From: Chlamydiales bacterium
Lineage (GTDB): Bacteria > Chlamydiota > Chlamydiia > Chlamydiales > Criblamydiaceae
Reading direction: 5' to 3'
DNA length: 64,000 nucleotides
Assembly (NCBI GenBank): GCA_024233575.1
Contig: JACKPN010000002.1
Coordinates: 62,001 to 126,000, forward strand
This document shows positions 37,483 to 46,105 of this stretch, one piece after another (within the stretch, counting starts at the first letter, position 1; the number at the start of each line of letters is the position of its first letter). The notes under the pieces are model-generated. The model was not told the origin of the DNA and made no database searches. It saw nothing but the letters and a program-made list of their open reading frames with translations. A program made the translations under genes and the position numbers.

Positions 37483-37869
37483 GGGGGTGTTCTGGTTTCG
37501 ACTAGGGAATGAAGTACTGGTCGCATGCGGAGGGTGTCGGTTGGCCTCCTAAAAAAACCGATAAAACCATAAATGCTGAAACTAACAGCAAAGTACTGGC
37601 TTTCGAGCCAGTCGTAGTAGCCGCTTAATCTTAACAGATTGAGTAGCCCGATAGTCTGAGGTTGGACCAGGGACCGAGGAACTATCGTCATTAATCTTGG
37701 TATGGCTATGATGTCCGTTGTTTCTAGGGCATTTTAGTCGAGATTAAATGAAGCGTGGCGTTGCTTGCGGGGTACCTTGCGTTGGCATAGTCACTAGAAC
37801 AAGGTACTAAGCATGTAGAAGTTAGTAGGGAGTTTGCTTAGGACGAGAGTTCGATTCTCTCCACCTCCA
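37483..37869 (+). ncRNA. ssrA: Transfer-messenger RNA (tmRNA)
   Basis: The 5' end GGGGGTGTTCTGGTTTCGACT and the 3' T-arm (GAGAGTTCGATTCTCTC) followed by CACCTCC pair as a tRNA-like acceptor stem. The resume codon is GCT at 37575 and the tag reads AETNSKVLAFEPVVVAA, ending at a TAA at 37626-37628. The discriminator A is at 37869 and the CCA end is not encoded. tmRNA rescues stalled ribosomes and tags the unfinished protein for proteolysis. Its 3' end is the insertion target of the accessory island and is kept intact by the insertion. The last 48 bases overlap the antisense recombinase reading frame. Confidence 0.96.
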
Positions 37870-39327
37870 ATTCGTTGGACAACTTTTGTAGTCCATCATC
37901 ATATTAAACGGTTCACACACTTGTACTGAGAGACTTAGGTCTCTCAACTGCAAGTTCTGAAATACAAAATTCAATAACTGCCGTTTTTCATCCACTTCAG
38001 AACTTTCGAAAAGCTCTCTAGCGCGGGAAGCTAGCTTTAACACCAGGTTGGCCGTGACGTGGAAGTTTTCATCCGCCACTTCGTGACGCTTCATCTCTTC
38101 CAAAATTTCAGCCTGCCTTTTCTTGAATTCCTTAAGCTTTTCAAGATACAGCTTTTCATCTATCAATCCATCCAGCTTGTCATCGTAGATTTGGCTGATT
38201 CTCCGTTGGATTTTGTCCTGTTCCCTTCTTAAAGTCCCCAAGCTCTCATGGCGAAACTGGGACTCAGATTGATGAATCTCTTTCAAATAGGTAGTTACTG
38301 TTTCAATTTGCTCTTCACTCAGGGAAATATGGTCGAAATATTCCATTAGTGGTTTAAGCAACTTTTCTTCCCTTACATAAACTCGCTTACATCCGCCTTT
38401 TCCATTCGTGCAGCTATAGTAGACGTAGCGCTTTTTCTTGATTTCTGGAGTCACCACACAGCCGCAGCTTTCACACGTAATCATTCCCTTCAAGATAAAG
38501 GGTTTTGTCAGCTCTTTCTTTGGCTTGGACTGGTAGCCATTAATGATGTCCTGAACGCGATTGAACGTCTCAACCGAAATAAGCCTTTCATACTTGTGGT
38601 CGACTACACCATACTTCGTCTCCATGCGGCCGCAGTAGAAGGGCTTTTTCAAAATCTTATTGAGTTGGGATACCGCAAAAGGCTTACCCTTTTTTGTTCG
38701 TACTCCCATCTCAGTCAATTCGTCCCGAAGTTTGCCAAGTGAGTAACCACCTGTTGCATATAGCTCGAACATCTTTGTGATAAAAGGGGCGAGGTCAGGG
38801 TCTGGTATAATCGTTTTATAGCCCTTCTCATCAACGGAGTGGATGTACCCAGTGGGTGCCAATCCCATCCAAACCCCGTTTCTTGCCGACTGCTCCTTGG
38901 AACGCTTAATATTGTCGCTCAATTGTAGGACGTATGAGCGTGCAAACATCACTCCCATATCCCAACGAAGAATGTCAGCGCTATTGGACTTCAGGTTTAA
39001 AATAAGCCCTTCTCTGATGAAGTGAATCTCAACTTTACCTTCTTTCCTCAAATCCTCTAATACGACCGATTCCTTAAAGCTTCTCTGCACTCTATCGATG
39101 GTGTCAGCAACTAGAGCGATGGGCTCTTTTGATTTCTTGATAATGTCTAAAATCTTTTGAAATTCTTTTCGAGTATCCTTAGTCGAAGATTCTGTGATTA
39201 CAAAGACCTCGCTTACAACCAAATTCTTTCTTTCTGCGTACTCCCTTAAGCGCCTCTCTTGGGCTGGAATACTCATTCCCTCTTGCTGCTCTCTAGACGA
39301 TACACGAGCCAGTAGAATTGCCTTCAT
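37822..39327 (-). CDS. Large serine recombinase (site-specific integrase)
   Basis: A 501-residue recombinase. The N-terminal resolvase domain has ARVSSREQQEGMSIPAQE with the catalytic serine near residue 10, and DTIDRVQRS. The Recombinase domain (about 160-260: PTGYIH...GGYSLGKLRDELTEMGV) and a zinc ribbon (CESCGC...CTNGKGGCK, about 285-315) follow, then a coiled-coil arm. Its last 16 codons (NWRWRESNSRPKQTPY) are the antisense of the tmRNA end; the stop codon belongs to ssrA. It should drive integration at ssrA. Serine enzymes at tmRNA are unusual, since most tRNA/tmRNA insertions use tyrosine recombinases. It overlaps its upstream partner gene by 4 bases. Confidence 0.92.
   Translation of the reverse strand: MKAILLARVSSREQQEGMSIPAQERRLREYAERKNLVVSEVFVITESSTKDTRKEFQKILDIIKKSKEPIALVADTIDRVQRSFKESVVLEDLRKEGKVEIHFIREGLILNLKSNSADILRWDMGVMFARSYVLQLSDNIKRSKEQSARNGVWMGLAPTGYIHSVDEKGYKTIIPDPDLAPFITKMFELYATGGYSLGKLRDELTEMGVRTKKGKPFAVSQLNKILKKPFYCGRMETKYGVVDHKYERLISVETFNRVQDIINGYQSKPKKELTKPFILKGMITCESCGCVVTPEIKKKRYVYYSCTNGKGGCKRVYVREEKLLKPLMEYFDHISLSEEQIETVTTYLKEIHQSESQFRHESLGTLRREQDKIQRRISQIYDDKLDGLIDEKLYLEKLKEFKKRQAEILEEMKRHEVADENFHVTANLVLKLASRARELFESSEVDEKRQLLNFVFQNLQLRDLSLSVQVCEPFNMMMDYKSCPTNWRWRESNSRPKQTPY
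37856..37870 (+). other. Attachment site 1 (tmRNA end, attL)
   Basis: TCTCTCCACCTCCAA at the tmRNA 3' end. The same 15 bases occur exactly at 48120 and 56337 and with changes at 58961, 59664, 60368 and 62687. Chromosomal tmRNA sequence lies on the left and the recombinase-bearing element on the right. Confidence 0.85.
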
Positions 39328-39533
39328 GAATTGCCCTTGGCTGAAGTTTCGATACTTTTCAGCAACTTCTCTAAATCTGATTTTTTATACAGTCGATACT
39401 TGTTATTCGGATTCCGATGCGCCTTGAGCTTTCCCTGTTTTTCCCAGTTTCGCAAGGTACTTGCGGACACTCCAAGCATATCTGCCGCATCTTTAATCTG
39501 TAGATAGTCGTCAATCTTTTGCATTATATTCAA
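39324..39533 (-). CDS. MerR-type helix-turn-helix partner of the recombinase (excisionase-like)
   Basis: A 69-residue DNA-binding protein of the helix-turn-helix 17/excisionase type: DYLQIKDAADMLGVSASTLRNWEKQGKLKAHRNPNNKYRLYKKSDLEKLL. Its stop overlaps the recombinase ATG (ATGA), so the two are translated together, as in IS607-like units where a MerR-like domain targets the serine recombinase. It may control the direction of recombination or bind the attachment arms. Confidence 0.85.
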   Translation of the reverse strand: MNIMQKIDDYLQIKDAADMLGVSASTLRNWEKQGKLKAHRNPNNKYRLYKKSDLEKLLKSIETSAKGNS

Positions 39534-39619
39534 ACTCCTCTGAGTGAAAGTGATAACAATATCAAAGATTGCAAAACCTTACAACAGCATTCTTTTCTTT
39601 ACGAAACAAACCCATTTCA

Positions 39620-40099
39620 TTATCCCCTAAACGAAGCCGCAAGAATTTCGACCTCCTCTTGCCCTCGAAACTCTTTTAATTCTCTAATCGCACGATAAAA
39701 GGAACATTCCAAAGCACGCTCGTAGCGCGACAGAGTGGCCATGCTTGTAGAAGAACTGCCGACAAAGGCTTCACAATAAGAATCGTTATAAAGAAAGTCT
39801 TTAGCTTTCTGAAAAAGTAACGCCTCAATATGCACCACCCGACGAAGACGCCATGCAGTTGAAATAATCCTATCCACAAGAAAGTTTTCAAAGCTCCCGC
39901 AAGGATTCAAATTTTCAAAGAGCCTTTCGCAAAAGTCCTCATAAATTTCCTGCTCCTCCTCTTCAACGAAGGTGCGCGTCGATAAAATCCCGTGCTTTAC
40001 TGCGTTGCGAGCGACAACCGCTTTGCCATCCATTGAGATAGGTCCCGTGGACCTTCTGGCATTTTTTCGGTTAGCCTCTATTTGCTTTAAACTTGTCAT
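39620..40099 (-). CDS. Conserved unknown protein ('KQIEANRKNARRSTGP' family)
   Basis: A 159-residue protein starting KQIEANRKNARRSTGPISMDGKAVVARNAVKHGI. This opening is characteristic of a widespread family of unknown function found on mobile or accessory DNA in many bacteria, usually followed, as here, by a helical region with a short conserved arginine-rich stretch (RIISTAWRLRRVVHIEALLF). It is probably DNA-associated; the function is unknown. It belongs to the reverse-strand element genes between the primase and the recombinase. Confidence 0.7.
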   Translation of the reverse strand: MTSLKQIEANRKNARRSTGPISMDGKAVVARNAVKHGILSTRTFVEEEEQEIYEDFCERLFENLNPCGSFENFLVDRIISTAWRLRRVVHIEALLFQKAKDFLYNDSYCEAFVGSSSTSMATLSRYERALECSFYRAIRELKEFRGQEEVEILAASFRG

Positions 40100-40177
40100 T
40101 TGACACCTCCTGTTCTTTCAAACTTTCCGTCTGTCTGAAACCCTAGGTTACGGACAGACAGACAGCATGAAAATTCA

Positions 40178-41893
40178 TCATTTTCTTGTTTCTACCTCTG
40201 GTAAGTCTCCTCGCTCACGTGCTTCTTTGATAGTTTTATCAACCCTGTATCGTGTAATTTGGAGGTCATTAGCCAGACTACTAATAGTTTTGCCAGCTTG
40301 GGTGCCTTCAACAACTTCATTATAATACTCTTCCTTCAACTCCGCTTCAGACCAGCTTAAATTTCCATCGCAAAGTGTATCCAGAGTCACAAGGAAAGCC
40401 TTTGCTTCCTTACCAAAAAAACCCCGCGCCTTCTCAATATGCACCTCAAATGCTGCCCCCTCTGAAGCGGAGTAGCCCTCTGCATGCTTGAGAAGTATGA
40501 CAGTGTCCAAAATATCTTCTCTACGGCTTGTACCTCTTTGCTTCCCGCTTTTTCCAGCGTGGTGAACAAGTAATACACCGATGCCGCGTTTTCTCAGTTG
40601 AAGAACCCAGCATTGCACAGGAGCCCAAGCATCAGACTCGTTTTCCTGGACACTTGGAGCCAGAGTAGAAAGATTATCAAGAATCACAACCTTCGCATCT
40701 CCTATTACACTTTCAATGAGTTGTTGTCCTTCAGCAGTAGAAATATCGGGAATACCCTCTTCTTGAATGTCAGGGGTAACTAGCCTGAAGTAGGAAGGGT
40801 CTGGCAGTTTTACCCCCGTTCCGCCAACAAGTTTAGTAATGCGCTCTTGCATTAATGATGCTGGCATTTCTCCATCAACGTAGAGAACAGGAACCGACTT
40901 CATACATTTCCAGCGCATGAGCGGAATTCCTGCAGCAATGGCGTAGCCGATTGCCAGGGACAAAAATGTTTTACCTACACCTCTTTTACTGTAGAGCATT
41001 GCCAGCCCCTGCTCAGGGATAATCGGCGCAAGAATCATCTCTCTTTCAGGTATCTCCTTACTCAGAAACTCTTGTAAATTTAAAGCGATAAGACCTTTCT
41101 TCAACTCACCTGAATAAGGAGCCGTCTTTTCCACTAATTTGAGCAACTCATCGATAGTATGCCCTTTCCTTAGCCAGTCCGATACATCTTCGCCACCTTT
41201 CTCCTGGTATTCAAGCCCTGGCAGTTTTATAACCCGAACTCGAGCGGCAACACCATTCAACAACTTTACCCATTGGTCACGGCGTTGATGCCCTGCTTTG
41301 TCCTCATCAAATAAAAGAACGACATCGGCTCCTTTAAGCTGCTCACCATATTCTGTTCGAAGCCCCGAACCCGCTCCTTCGATTGGCGTGGTGGCTACAA
41401 ATTTGTCTGCACGAAGTCTTTCGGCATCCTTCTCGCCTTCTACAACAAAGATGGTTTCACCTTTATCACGAGCGTCCGTTAATTCGGATAGTCGATAGAG
41501 GACACGTTTGTCCGATTTCAACCCCTTGACCCATTTACCAGGCCCTTCAAAAGACTGTATGAAGAATTTTTTAGGATAGACCCTAACCTTCTTGTACAAA
41601 GGTGTACCGTTTTTATCGGCATAGATGTATTCCTCCTGCCTTTCGCGTTGATACTCTTCCCTAGACTCAGAGAACAGGTCGGAAACACTTACATCAAGAG
41701 CGGCGCATATCTCATCTGCGCTACACCCTGCATGACACTTCAGTAAAATCCTGCCATCTGACGCCTCGCTCACTGATAAGCTTGGATTTCTGTCCTCGTG
41801 CGCTGGACAGCAGCAGCTATAGCTACTACCCATCCGCTTAGGGGATTTTCCCGCTTTCTCTTCAACCCTTCTTAAAAAATCATCTATATACAT
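40178..41893 (-). CDS. Primase-helicase of the mobile element (zinc finger, TOPRIM, RepA-like ATPase)
   Basis: A 571-residue replication protein. The N-terminus has a CHC2-type zinc site (CCCPAHEDRNPS... LLKCHAGCSADE, about 27-60). A TOPRIM primase domain follows (IFVVEGEKDAERLR about 147; VVLLFDEDKAGHQRR about 190). From about residue 290 a RepA/RecA-like ATPase has Walker A SKRGVGKTF, YVDGEMP and VILDNLSTL. The C-terminus has a small helix-turn-helix (SLANDLQITRYRVDKTI). Such fusions start replication of phages, plasmids or excised islands. It suggests that cassette 1 was a self-replicating element when excised. Confidence 0.9.
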   Translation of the reverse strand: MYIDDFLRRVEEKAGKSPKRMGSSYSCCCPAHEDRNPSLSVSEASDGRILLKCHAGCSADEICAALDVSVSDLFSESREEYQRERQEEYIYADKNGTPLYKKVRVYPKKFFIQSFEGPGKWVKGLKSDKRVLYRLSELTDARDKGETIFVVEGEKDAERLRADKFVATTPIEGAGSGLRTEYGEQLKGADVVLLFDEDKAGHQRRDQWVKLLNGVAARVRVIKLPGLEYQEKGGEDVSDWLRKGHTIDELLKLVEKTAPYSGELKKGLIALNLQEFLSKEIPEREMILAPIIPEQGLAMLYSKRGVGKTFLSLAIGYAIAAGIPLMRWKCMKSVPVLYVDGEMPASLMQERITKLVGGTGVKLPDPSYFRLVTPDIQEEGIPDISTAEGQQLIESVIGDAKVVILDNLSTLAPSVQENESDAWAPVQCWVLQLRKRGIGVLLVHHAGKSGKQRGTSRREDILDTVILLKHAEGYSASEGAAFEVHIEKARGFFGKEAKAFLVTLDTLCDGNLSWSEAELKEEYYNEVVEGTQAGKTISSLANDLQITRYRVDKTIKEARERGDLPEVETRK

Positions 41894-41920
41894 CTTTGCT
41901 ACTTCCTTCTTAGTTATGTG

Positions 41921-42184
41921 TTAAAAATTTAAAATTTCATTTACCTTCTGAAAAACGCACCTTTCAATTTCCTTGCTTAGGTCGGGTGCTATAGGATGAA
42001 ACACCGATTTATCAGATGCATAGCCACTGCGAGTGGGGTAGGTCAGTCGGTAGCCACTTCCATCCTTTTTTCGATGGATACCGATTGAGTGAAGAAGGAG
42101 CTGGTCATCCATTTCGACTGTCGCGAATCCTATCAGCCCCTTTTTTGGTCTGATTGGAATGATTTCCACCTGTGAAACCTTCAT
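41921..42184 (-). CDS. Small unknown element protein
   Basis: An 87-residue protein, MKVSQVEIIPIRPKKGLIGFATVEMDDQLLLHSIGIHRKKDG and so on. The beginning (VEIIPIRPKKGLIGFATVEMDD) resembles the SpoVG-type fold of septation/regulatory proteins, which bind nucleic acid (V-x-I-x-P...G-L-x-G-x-A-x-V-x-L-D-D...I-x-I); members are common beside primases in such elements. The similarity is judged by eye. It starts 27 bases upstream of the primase frame in the same direction and is likely co-transcribed. Confidence 0.6.
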   Translation of the reverse strand: MKVSQVEIIPIRPKKGLIGFATVEMDDQLLLHSIGIHRKKDGSGYRLTYPTRSGYASDKSVFHPIAPDLSKEIERCVFQKVNEILNF

Positions 42185-42311
42185 CTTTACCCCCTTTTTG
42201 ACGTTCCAGCCGAAGATTGATGTCCATCAACAGACCAAAGAAGCCTGCAAGCCGCTTTGATGCTACATCTTGATTGGACGAATCGGAACTGGGACAATCG
42301 TTGTTAAACAT
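42105..42311 (-). CDS. Possible small element protein overlapping the 41921 gene
   Basis: A 68-codon frame overlapping the next gene by 80 bases. The first 40 residues (SSNQDVASKRLAGFFGLLMDINLRLERQKGG) look protein-like, while the rest is read through the neighbour in another frame. It could be the first gene of the primase operon. The long overlap is a reason for doubt. Confidence 0.3.
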   Translation of the reverse strand: MFNNDCPSSDSSNQDVASKRLAGFFGLLMDINLRLERQKGGKDEGFTGGNHSNQTKKGADRIRDSRNG

Positions 42312-42440
42312 GCCCTAATTGTATCGATTCTCTTGGTTCACAATGAGTTATGGGAGCAGATGTTAAAATTAACGCGGGTTCCTCGAGAGGAAGTTGGAAA
42401 ATCAAACATTTATTTGAACAGCTTTTGACAGCTAACTTCC

Positions 42441-42469
42441 TGGACATCAAACGTTAAAAAGGGTATGAT
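42441..42469 (+). promoter_or_regulatory. Promoter of the forward gene block of cassette 1
   Basis: TGGACA (42441-42446), a 17-base spacer and TATGAT (42464-42469) lie 23 bases before the ATG at 42493. This is the best vegetative-type promoter in the cassette and divides the reverse replication/recombination block from the forward cargo. Confidence 0.6.
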
Positions 42470-42492
42470 ACAAGGTTTGATAAGGTTAAATT

Positions 42493-42876
42493 ATGTCGAC
42501 AACCCTGATTACAAACACTCTTAGTTCTTTAACTGAAGGTCTTAGGTTAAGAGATGCAGGTCTTGCAACGCTTATTGGTAGTGCAAGTCAGCAAACAACA
42601 ACCTATGATTTCTTTAGGATTCTTGCAGCTGATGTCATCCCATACCTCAAAAAAACCGCCTCCTTTCAAACGCTCATCAAACGCTGGGAACGAAAAACCC
42701 GTTCCTCTCACAAAGAAATAAACGCTCTTAAGCAAGTGGCAATTAAAGAGGTCAAGGATGCATTCAACACATTGGCAAAAAGACTCAAAGGGAGTGAACT
42801 TTTAACCAGCATTCAAGGGCTTCAAAAATCTTTGGACGAAACGAAGGGGTATTTAGATGGGACACTGCCTGTTTAG
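42493..42876 (+). CDS. Unknown helical protein
   Basis: A 127-residue, mostly helical, basic protein (FFRILAADVIPYLKKTASFQTLIKRWERKTR). No family was recognised. It follows a good promoter and a GGTTAAATT spacer before the ATG. It is the first gene of the forward cargo block and is followed 18 bases later by another unknown gene, so both are probably in one transcript. Confidence 0.5.
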   Translation: MSTTLITNTLSSLTEGLRLRDAGLATLIGSASQQTTTYDFFRILAADVIPYLKKTASFQTLIKRWERKTRSSHKEINALKQVAIKEVKDAFNTLAKRLKGSELLTSIQGLQKSLDETKGYLDGTLPV

Positions 42877-42894
42877 ATCCCTTCTCACTTTGAG

Positions 42895-43788
42895 ATGGCT
42901 GCCGACGCCCTGGCTCAAGCATGTAGGTTACTGCTCGCAAATAGACAAGTGGAGATGGTTTCTGACCTGGTAGAAATCACATATTTTAACGATGAGAGGG
43001 AGCCTCCTGGTATCGCAAGATACTATTTCTACGAAGCTATCTCCAAAATCATAAAAGAAAGACAAAAGTCGGGATGGGATTGTTTTGAGGAACCCCAAGT
43101 TTGCTGGAGCTATCTTAATCTCACCCAGCGCTGCTGGAATCCTACGATGCTCGAAAATGAAGAACTAAAAAATGATTCAGTAGAAGATTGTGAACACTCT
43201 GGGGAGTTGCTAGGACTTCATGGTTATTGGGTGGAACTACAAGGCATTCGAAATAAGCATCAACAGAAAAACCCTTTCTTCACTATAAAGCGGTTCTCAA
43301 AATACCTTGAGGTGATTTGCCTTCAAATTCTTGCCCATAAAGCAGACAAAGAGCAGTCACTTTCTACAAGCATCCACGCATTGGAACTCACCATTTACGG
43401 AGACTCTCTTCTTCTCCTAGTCGAAACAGAAAATGGGCGAAAGACTACCCCCTATCTGCTTCACACGTACAACATCGAAAGCGGACCTTACTTCTTCATG
43501 AAATCGTTGATTGACCGTCCCGAACAAGACTGGCACCGCTCTGATTTTCAAATACACACAAATACACCGACTCAAATGCTGAAGCGTGCAAAAATCATAG
43601 GAATTTTAAAGACACTGCTCATTAAAGGTGGCTCTGGCCCTGGAAGAATTCAGTTAACAAAAACAAAAGTGTTATTAGAAGACTTTGACTTTAATACTCA
43701 ACTTGCCATTCAAAAGCAGATAGATGACTTGAAATTGAGTGTCTATAATCCATCGGGAATCAAATTACCAAAAGAATGGACGACATAA
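42895..43788 (+). CDS. Unknown protein
   Basis: A 297-residue soluble protein with no recognised domain. The N-terminal third has tryptophan- and cysteine-containing segments (KSGWDCFEEPQVCWSYLNLTQRCW). The middle is mixed alpha/beta, with the beta-strand-like SIHALELTIYGDSLLLLVET, and the C-terminus is helical. It may be a regulatory or cargo protein. It lies 24 bases before the first methyltransferase, so it could be in the same operon. Base use resembles the neighbouring cassette genes. Confidence 0.5.
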   Translation: MAADALAQACRLLLANRQVEMVSDLVEITYFNDEREPPGIARYYFYEAISKIIKERQKSGWDCFEEPQVCWSYLNLTQRCWNPTMLENEELKNDSVEDCEHSGELLGLHGYWVELQGIRNKHQQKNPFFTIKRFSKYLEVICLQILAHKADKEQSLSTSIHALELTIYGDSLLLLVETENGRKTTPYLLHTYNIESGPYFFMKSLIDRPEQDWHRSDFQIHTNTPTQMLKRAKIIGILKTLLIKGGSGPGRIQLTKTKVLLEDFDFNTQLAIQKQIDDLKLSVYNPSGIKLPKEWTT

Positions 43789-43812
43789 TGATTACTACTA
43801 GAGAGAAAGAAT

Positions 43813-44598
43813 ATGGCAGATATGCTTGATGGAAATTTTTTGAACATTTTAAAGGACCTCAAGTCACAACAAGGTGTATATCAGGAAGGTCAAACCCTGT
43901 TTACCGAGGATAGACGAACCAGTTTTCCAATTATTATGGACATTCCCATTTTCTTAAAAGATGGTGATGTTACTGGTGAAAACGCCAAATATCAAAAGTT
44001 CTATGACAAAGTTGGTCGCTTTACTGGCTCTGTTTTTTGGTTTTTTTGCCGCTTGTTTCAACTGGATATGGTTTCCAAGCGCAAAGAATTGCTTTCTGAC
44101 CTCCAAGTTAAACCTGGTCAAAAAGTTTTAGAAACTTCAATCGGTGCTGGCGCAAATATACCCCCTTTGACAAAGGAAGCGGAATATATCGGTGTTGACA
44201 TTTCTATGGGCATGTTAAGAGCTTGCCAAAAATATTCTTTAATAAAACCTTACAATCTACAACTCGTTCACGCTAACGCCGAAGAGCTACCCTTTAAAGA
44301 CGAGACCTTCGATGTCGTTTTTCATTTTGGAGGAATTAACTTTTTCAATGACATCCCTAAAGCTATCAACGAAATGATTCGTGTTGCAAAACCTGGCGCG
44401 CAAATCCTAATTGGAGATGAAACCCAAGAGCATGTTGACTCCTGGTACAGCAAGCTACCCATTATCAAAAAATACTTTAAAGAAGTAGAAGGAGTTTCTC
44501 CTCCTACAAACATGATACCCTCGCATATGGAAAATCTAAAACTAGGATACAAGTGGGATAATTCGATGTATGTAATAACTTTTAACAAACCAAAATAG
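43813..44598 (+). CDS. Class I SAM-dependent methyltransferase
   Basis: A 261-residue enzyme. After about 90 N-terminal residues the Rossmann core starts: motif I KVLETSIGAGANIPPL (about 97), motif II YIGVDISMGML, motif III NAEELPFKDETFDVVFHFGGINFF, and RVAKPGAQILIGDET. The glycine-rich loop is E-T-S-I-G-A-G rather than the usual D-x-G-x-G. The layout is UbiE/Methyltransf_11-like; the substrate is unknown. A second methyltransferase follows 8 bases later. Next to a TipA-like drug sensor, detoxification or drug modification is conceivable. Confidence 0.85.
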   Translation: MADMLDGNFLNILKDLKSQQGVYQEGQTLFTEDRRTSFPIIMDIPIFLKDGDVTGENAKYQKFYDKVGRFTGSVFWFFCRLFQLDMVSKRKELLSDLQVKPGQKVLETSIGAGANIPPLTKEAEYIGVDISMGMLRACQKYSLIKPYNLQLVHANAEELPFKDETFDVVFHFGGINFFNDIPKAINEMIRVAKPGAQILIGDETQEHVDSWYSKLPIIKKYFKEVEGVSPPTNMIPSHMENLKLGYKWDNSMYVITFNKPK

Positions 44599-44606
44599 TT
44601 AATGAC

Positions 44607-45257
44607 ATGTTTTCAACTATAATTATTTATATTTCGGCATTGGTATTCATTCTCATCTGCCTAAGTTTTGCATGGCGGCTTTTATCAAATCGTCAAGAAC
44701 TTCCCTGCCCTTCTTGGCTAGGATGGCTAGTAGAGCGGGATAACCCATTTACTAAAACAAATCAGTCAGCTTTTATTATCAAACGATTGCAACTAGAAGC
44801 TGGCATGCATGTTTTAGACGCAGGGTGCGGCCCTGGAAGACTCACAATCCCCATTGCAAAAGAAATTGGACCGCAAGGAAAGGTAACTGCCTTAGATATA
44901 CAAGCAGATATGCTTGAGCGCGTCAAAGCAAAAGCTAAAAATTCTAAGCTCGATAATATTGATTATCTTCAATCAAAAATTGGCGATGGAAATTTGCAAC
45001 ACTGCCTATATGACAGGGCTTTATTGATTACAGTCCTCGGAGAAATCCCAAAAAGAGAAGAAGCTTTAAAAGAAATATTCTACGCACTGAAGCCAGGAGG
45101 AATCCTTCTCATAACTGAAATTATCTTTGACCCACACTTCCAGAAAAAATCCACAGTACTATCCTTGATAAACAAAGTTGGATTTCAAGAGATTGACACA
45201 ACAGGAGGCTCTTTAGCTTATAATATGTTGCTAAAAAAACCTCCTGAAAATGAGTAA
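44607..45257 (+). CDS. Membrane-anchored class I methyltransferase
   Basis: A 216-residue protein with an N-terminal membrane helix (FSTIIIYISALVFILICLSFAW, residues 2-23) and a methyltransferase domain: motif I LDAGCGPGRLTIPIA, then VTALDIQADMLERV, LITVLGEIPKREEAL and LKPGGILLITEI. The anchor would place the enzyme on the cytoplasmic face of the membrane, so a lipid or quinone substrate is possible. It is co-directional with the preceding methyltransferase with an 8-base gap, and converges on the MerR gene. Confidence 0.83.
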   Translation: MFSTIIIYISALVFILICLSFAWRLLSNRQELPCPSWLGWLVERDNPFTKTNQSAFIIKRLQLEAGMHVLDAGCGPGRLTIPIAKEIGPQGKVTALDIQADMLERVKAKAKNSKLDNIDYLQSKIGDGNLQHCLYDRALLITVLGEIPKREEALKEIFYALKPGGILLITEIIFDPHFQKKSTVLSLINKVGFQEIDTTGGSLAYNMLLKKPPENE

Positions 45258-45299
45258 AATGATGGGCAGCCAACAGAATGTCGACCACCTATCTAGTTC

Positions 45300-46061
45300 C
45301 TAGCTTAGCTCTCTATCAGCAAAAACCTGAATCGCCTTTGAGATGAACCCAGGTATCTCTGGGTGATATTTCTCATAGGCTTTTCGAAGGTCGGAATCAG
45401 CGATAAACTGCCCATGACCTGCATAAGACTCTTTAGTTGGAGTCCAGCTTTTCTTAAGCCACAGATAATGTTTACGTACAATCGCTTGAACCTCTTTGGA
45501 GTCATGATTGTAACCTTCACCTAAGAGATGAGTGAGTTCTTCGCAGATTTCTGCAAATTCCTTTTTGAAATTTTCCTCATCTGCCTTAGTCCATTTTCTA
45601 GCATTTTGCTTGCTTTCTTCAATATGAGCCTTACCTTGCTCGCCAAAGCGTTCAATGATTTGCTTTTCATATTCCGCTTGCTGTTCTTTGCTAAATCCAG
45701 AGAACATTTCTTGCTCTTTCATTTTCGTATCTCCTGTTAAATGTTTTATCGTTTTGTCAATGGTCTTTATCAGCTTCTTAGTTGCCTCTATATTCTTTTG
45801 GAGCACCTTTTTATGAGAGCTTAGAGCTATTATTTTATCAAAATCACTTCTATTAAGGATTTTTTGAATCTGCTTTAACTCGAAACCAAGTTCTCGAAAA
45901 AATAATATTTGCTGCAAAATGAGCAGCTGCTCTTCTTCATAATAACGGTACCCGTTGGAACCATAGTAAGCTGGTTTCAGGAGTCCTACCTCGTCGTACC
46001 AATGCAAGGTCCGAACGCTGACACCAGATATTTTTGCTAATTTGGTCACTGTATAAGCCAT
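45300..46061 (-). CDS. TipA-like MerR-family regulator with TipAS drug-binding domain
   Basis: A 253-residue activator. The N-terminal MerR domain is complete (YTVTKLAKISGVSVRTLHWYDEVGLLKPAYYGSNGYRYYEEEQL), then a dimerisation helix, then from about residue 110 a TipAS domain (EMFSGFSKEQQAEYEKQIIERFG ... YAGHGQFIADSDLRKAYEKYHPEIPGFISKAIQVFAD). TipAS domains trap thiopeptide antibiotics and related molecules, and the MerR part then switches on the target promoter. An internal Met at about residue 115 could yield the free TipAS form known for TipA. Its own promoter has the 19-base MerR spacer. Confidence 0.92.
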   Translation of the reverse strand: MAYTVTKLAKISGVSVRTLHWYDEVGLLKPAYYGSNGYRYYEEEQLLILQQILFFRELGFELKQIQKILNRSDFDKIIALSSHKKVLQKNIEATKKLIKTIDKTIKHLTGDTKMKEQEMFSGFSKEQQAEYEKQIIERFGEQGKAHIEESKQNARKWTKADEENFKKEFAEICEELTHLLGEGYNHDSKEVQAIVRKHYLWLKKSWTPTKESYAGHGQFIADSDLRKAYEKYHPEIPGFISKAIQVFADRELS

Positions 46062-46105
46062 TAACTGTCTCCTTTATTATCCCTTTGATTTTAAAGGATG
46101 TCACA

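Noticed and set aside
36891..37691. 266-codon reverse frame over the DEAD-box gene and tmRNA
   Set aside because: It overlaps both a sure helicase gene and the tmRNA on the opposite strand and has no independent support.
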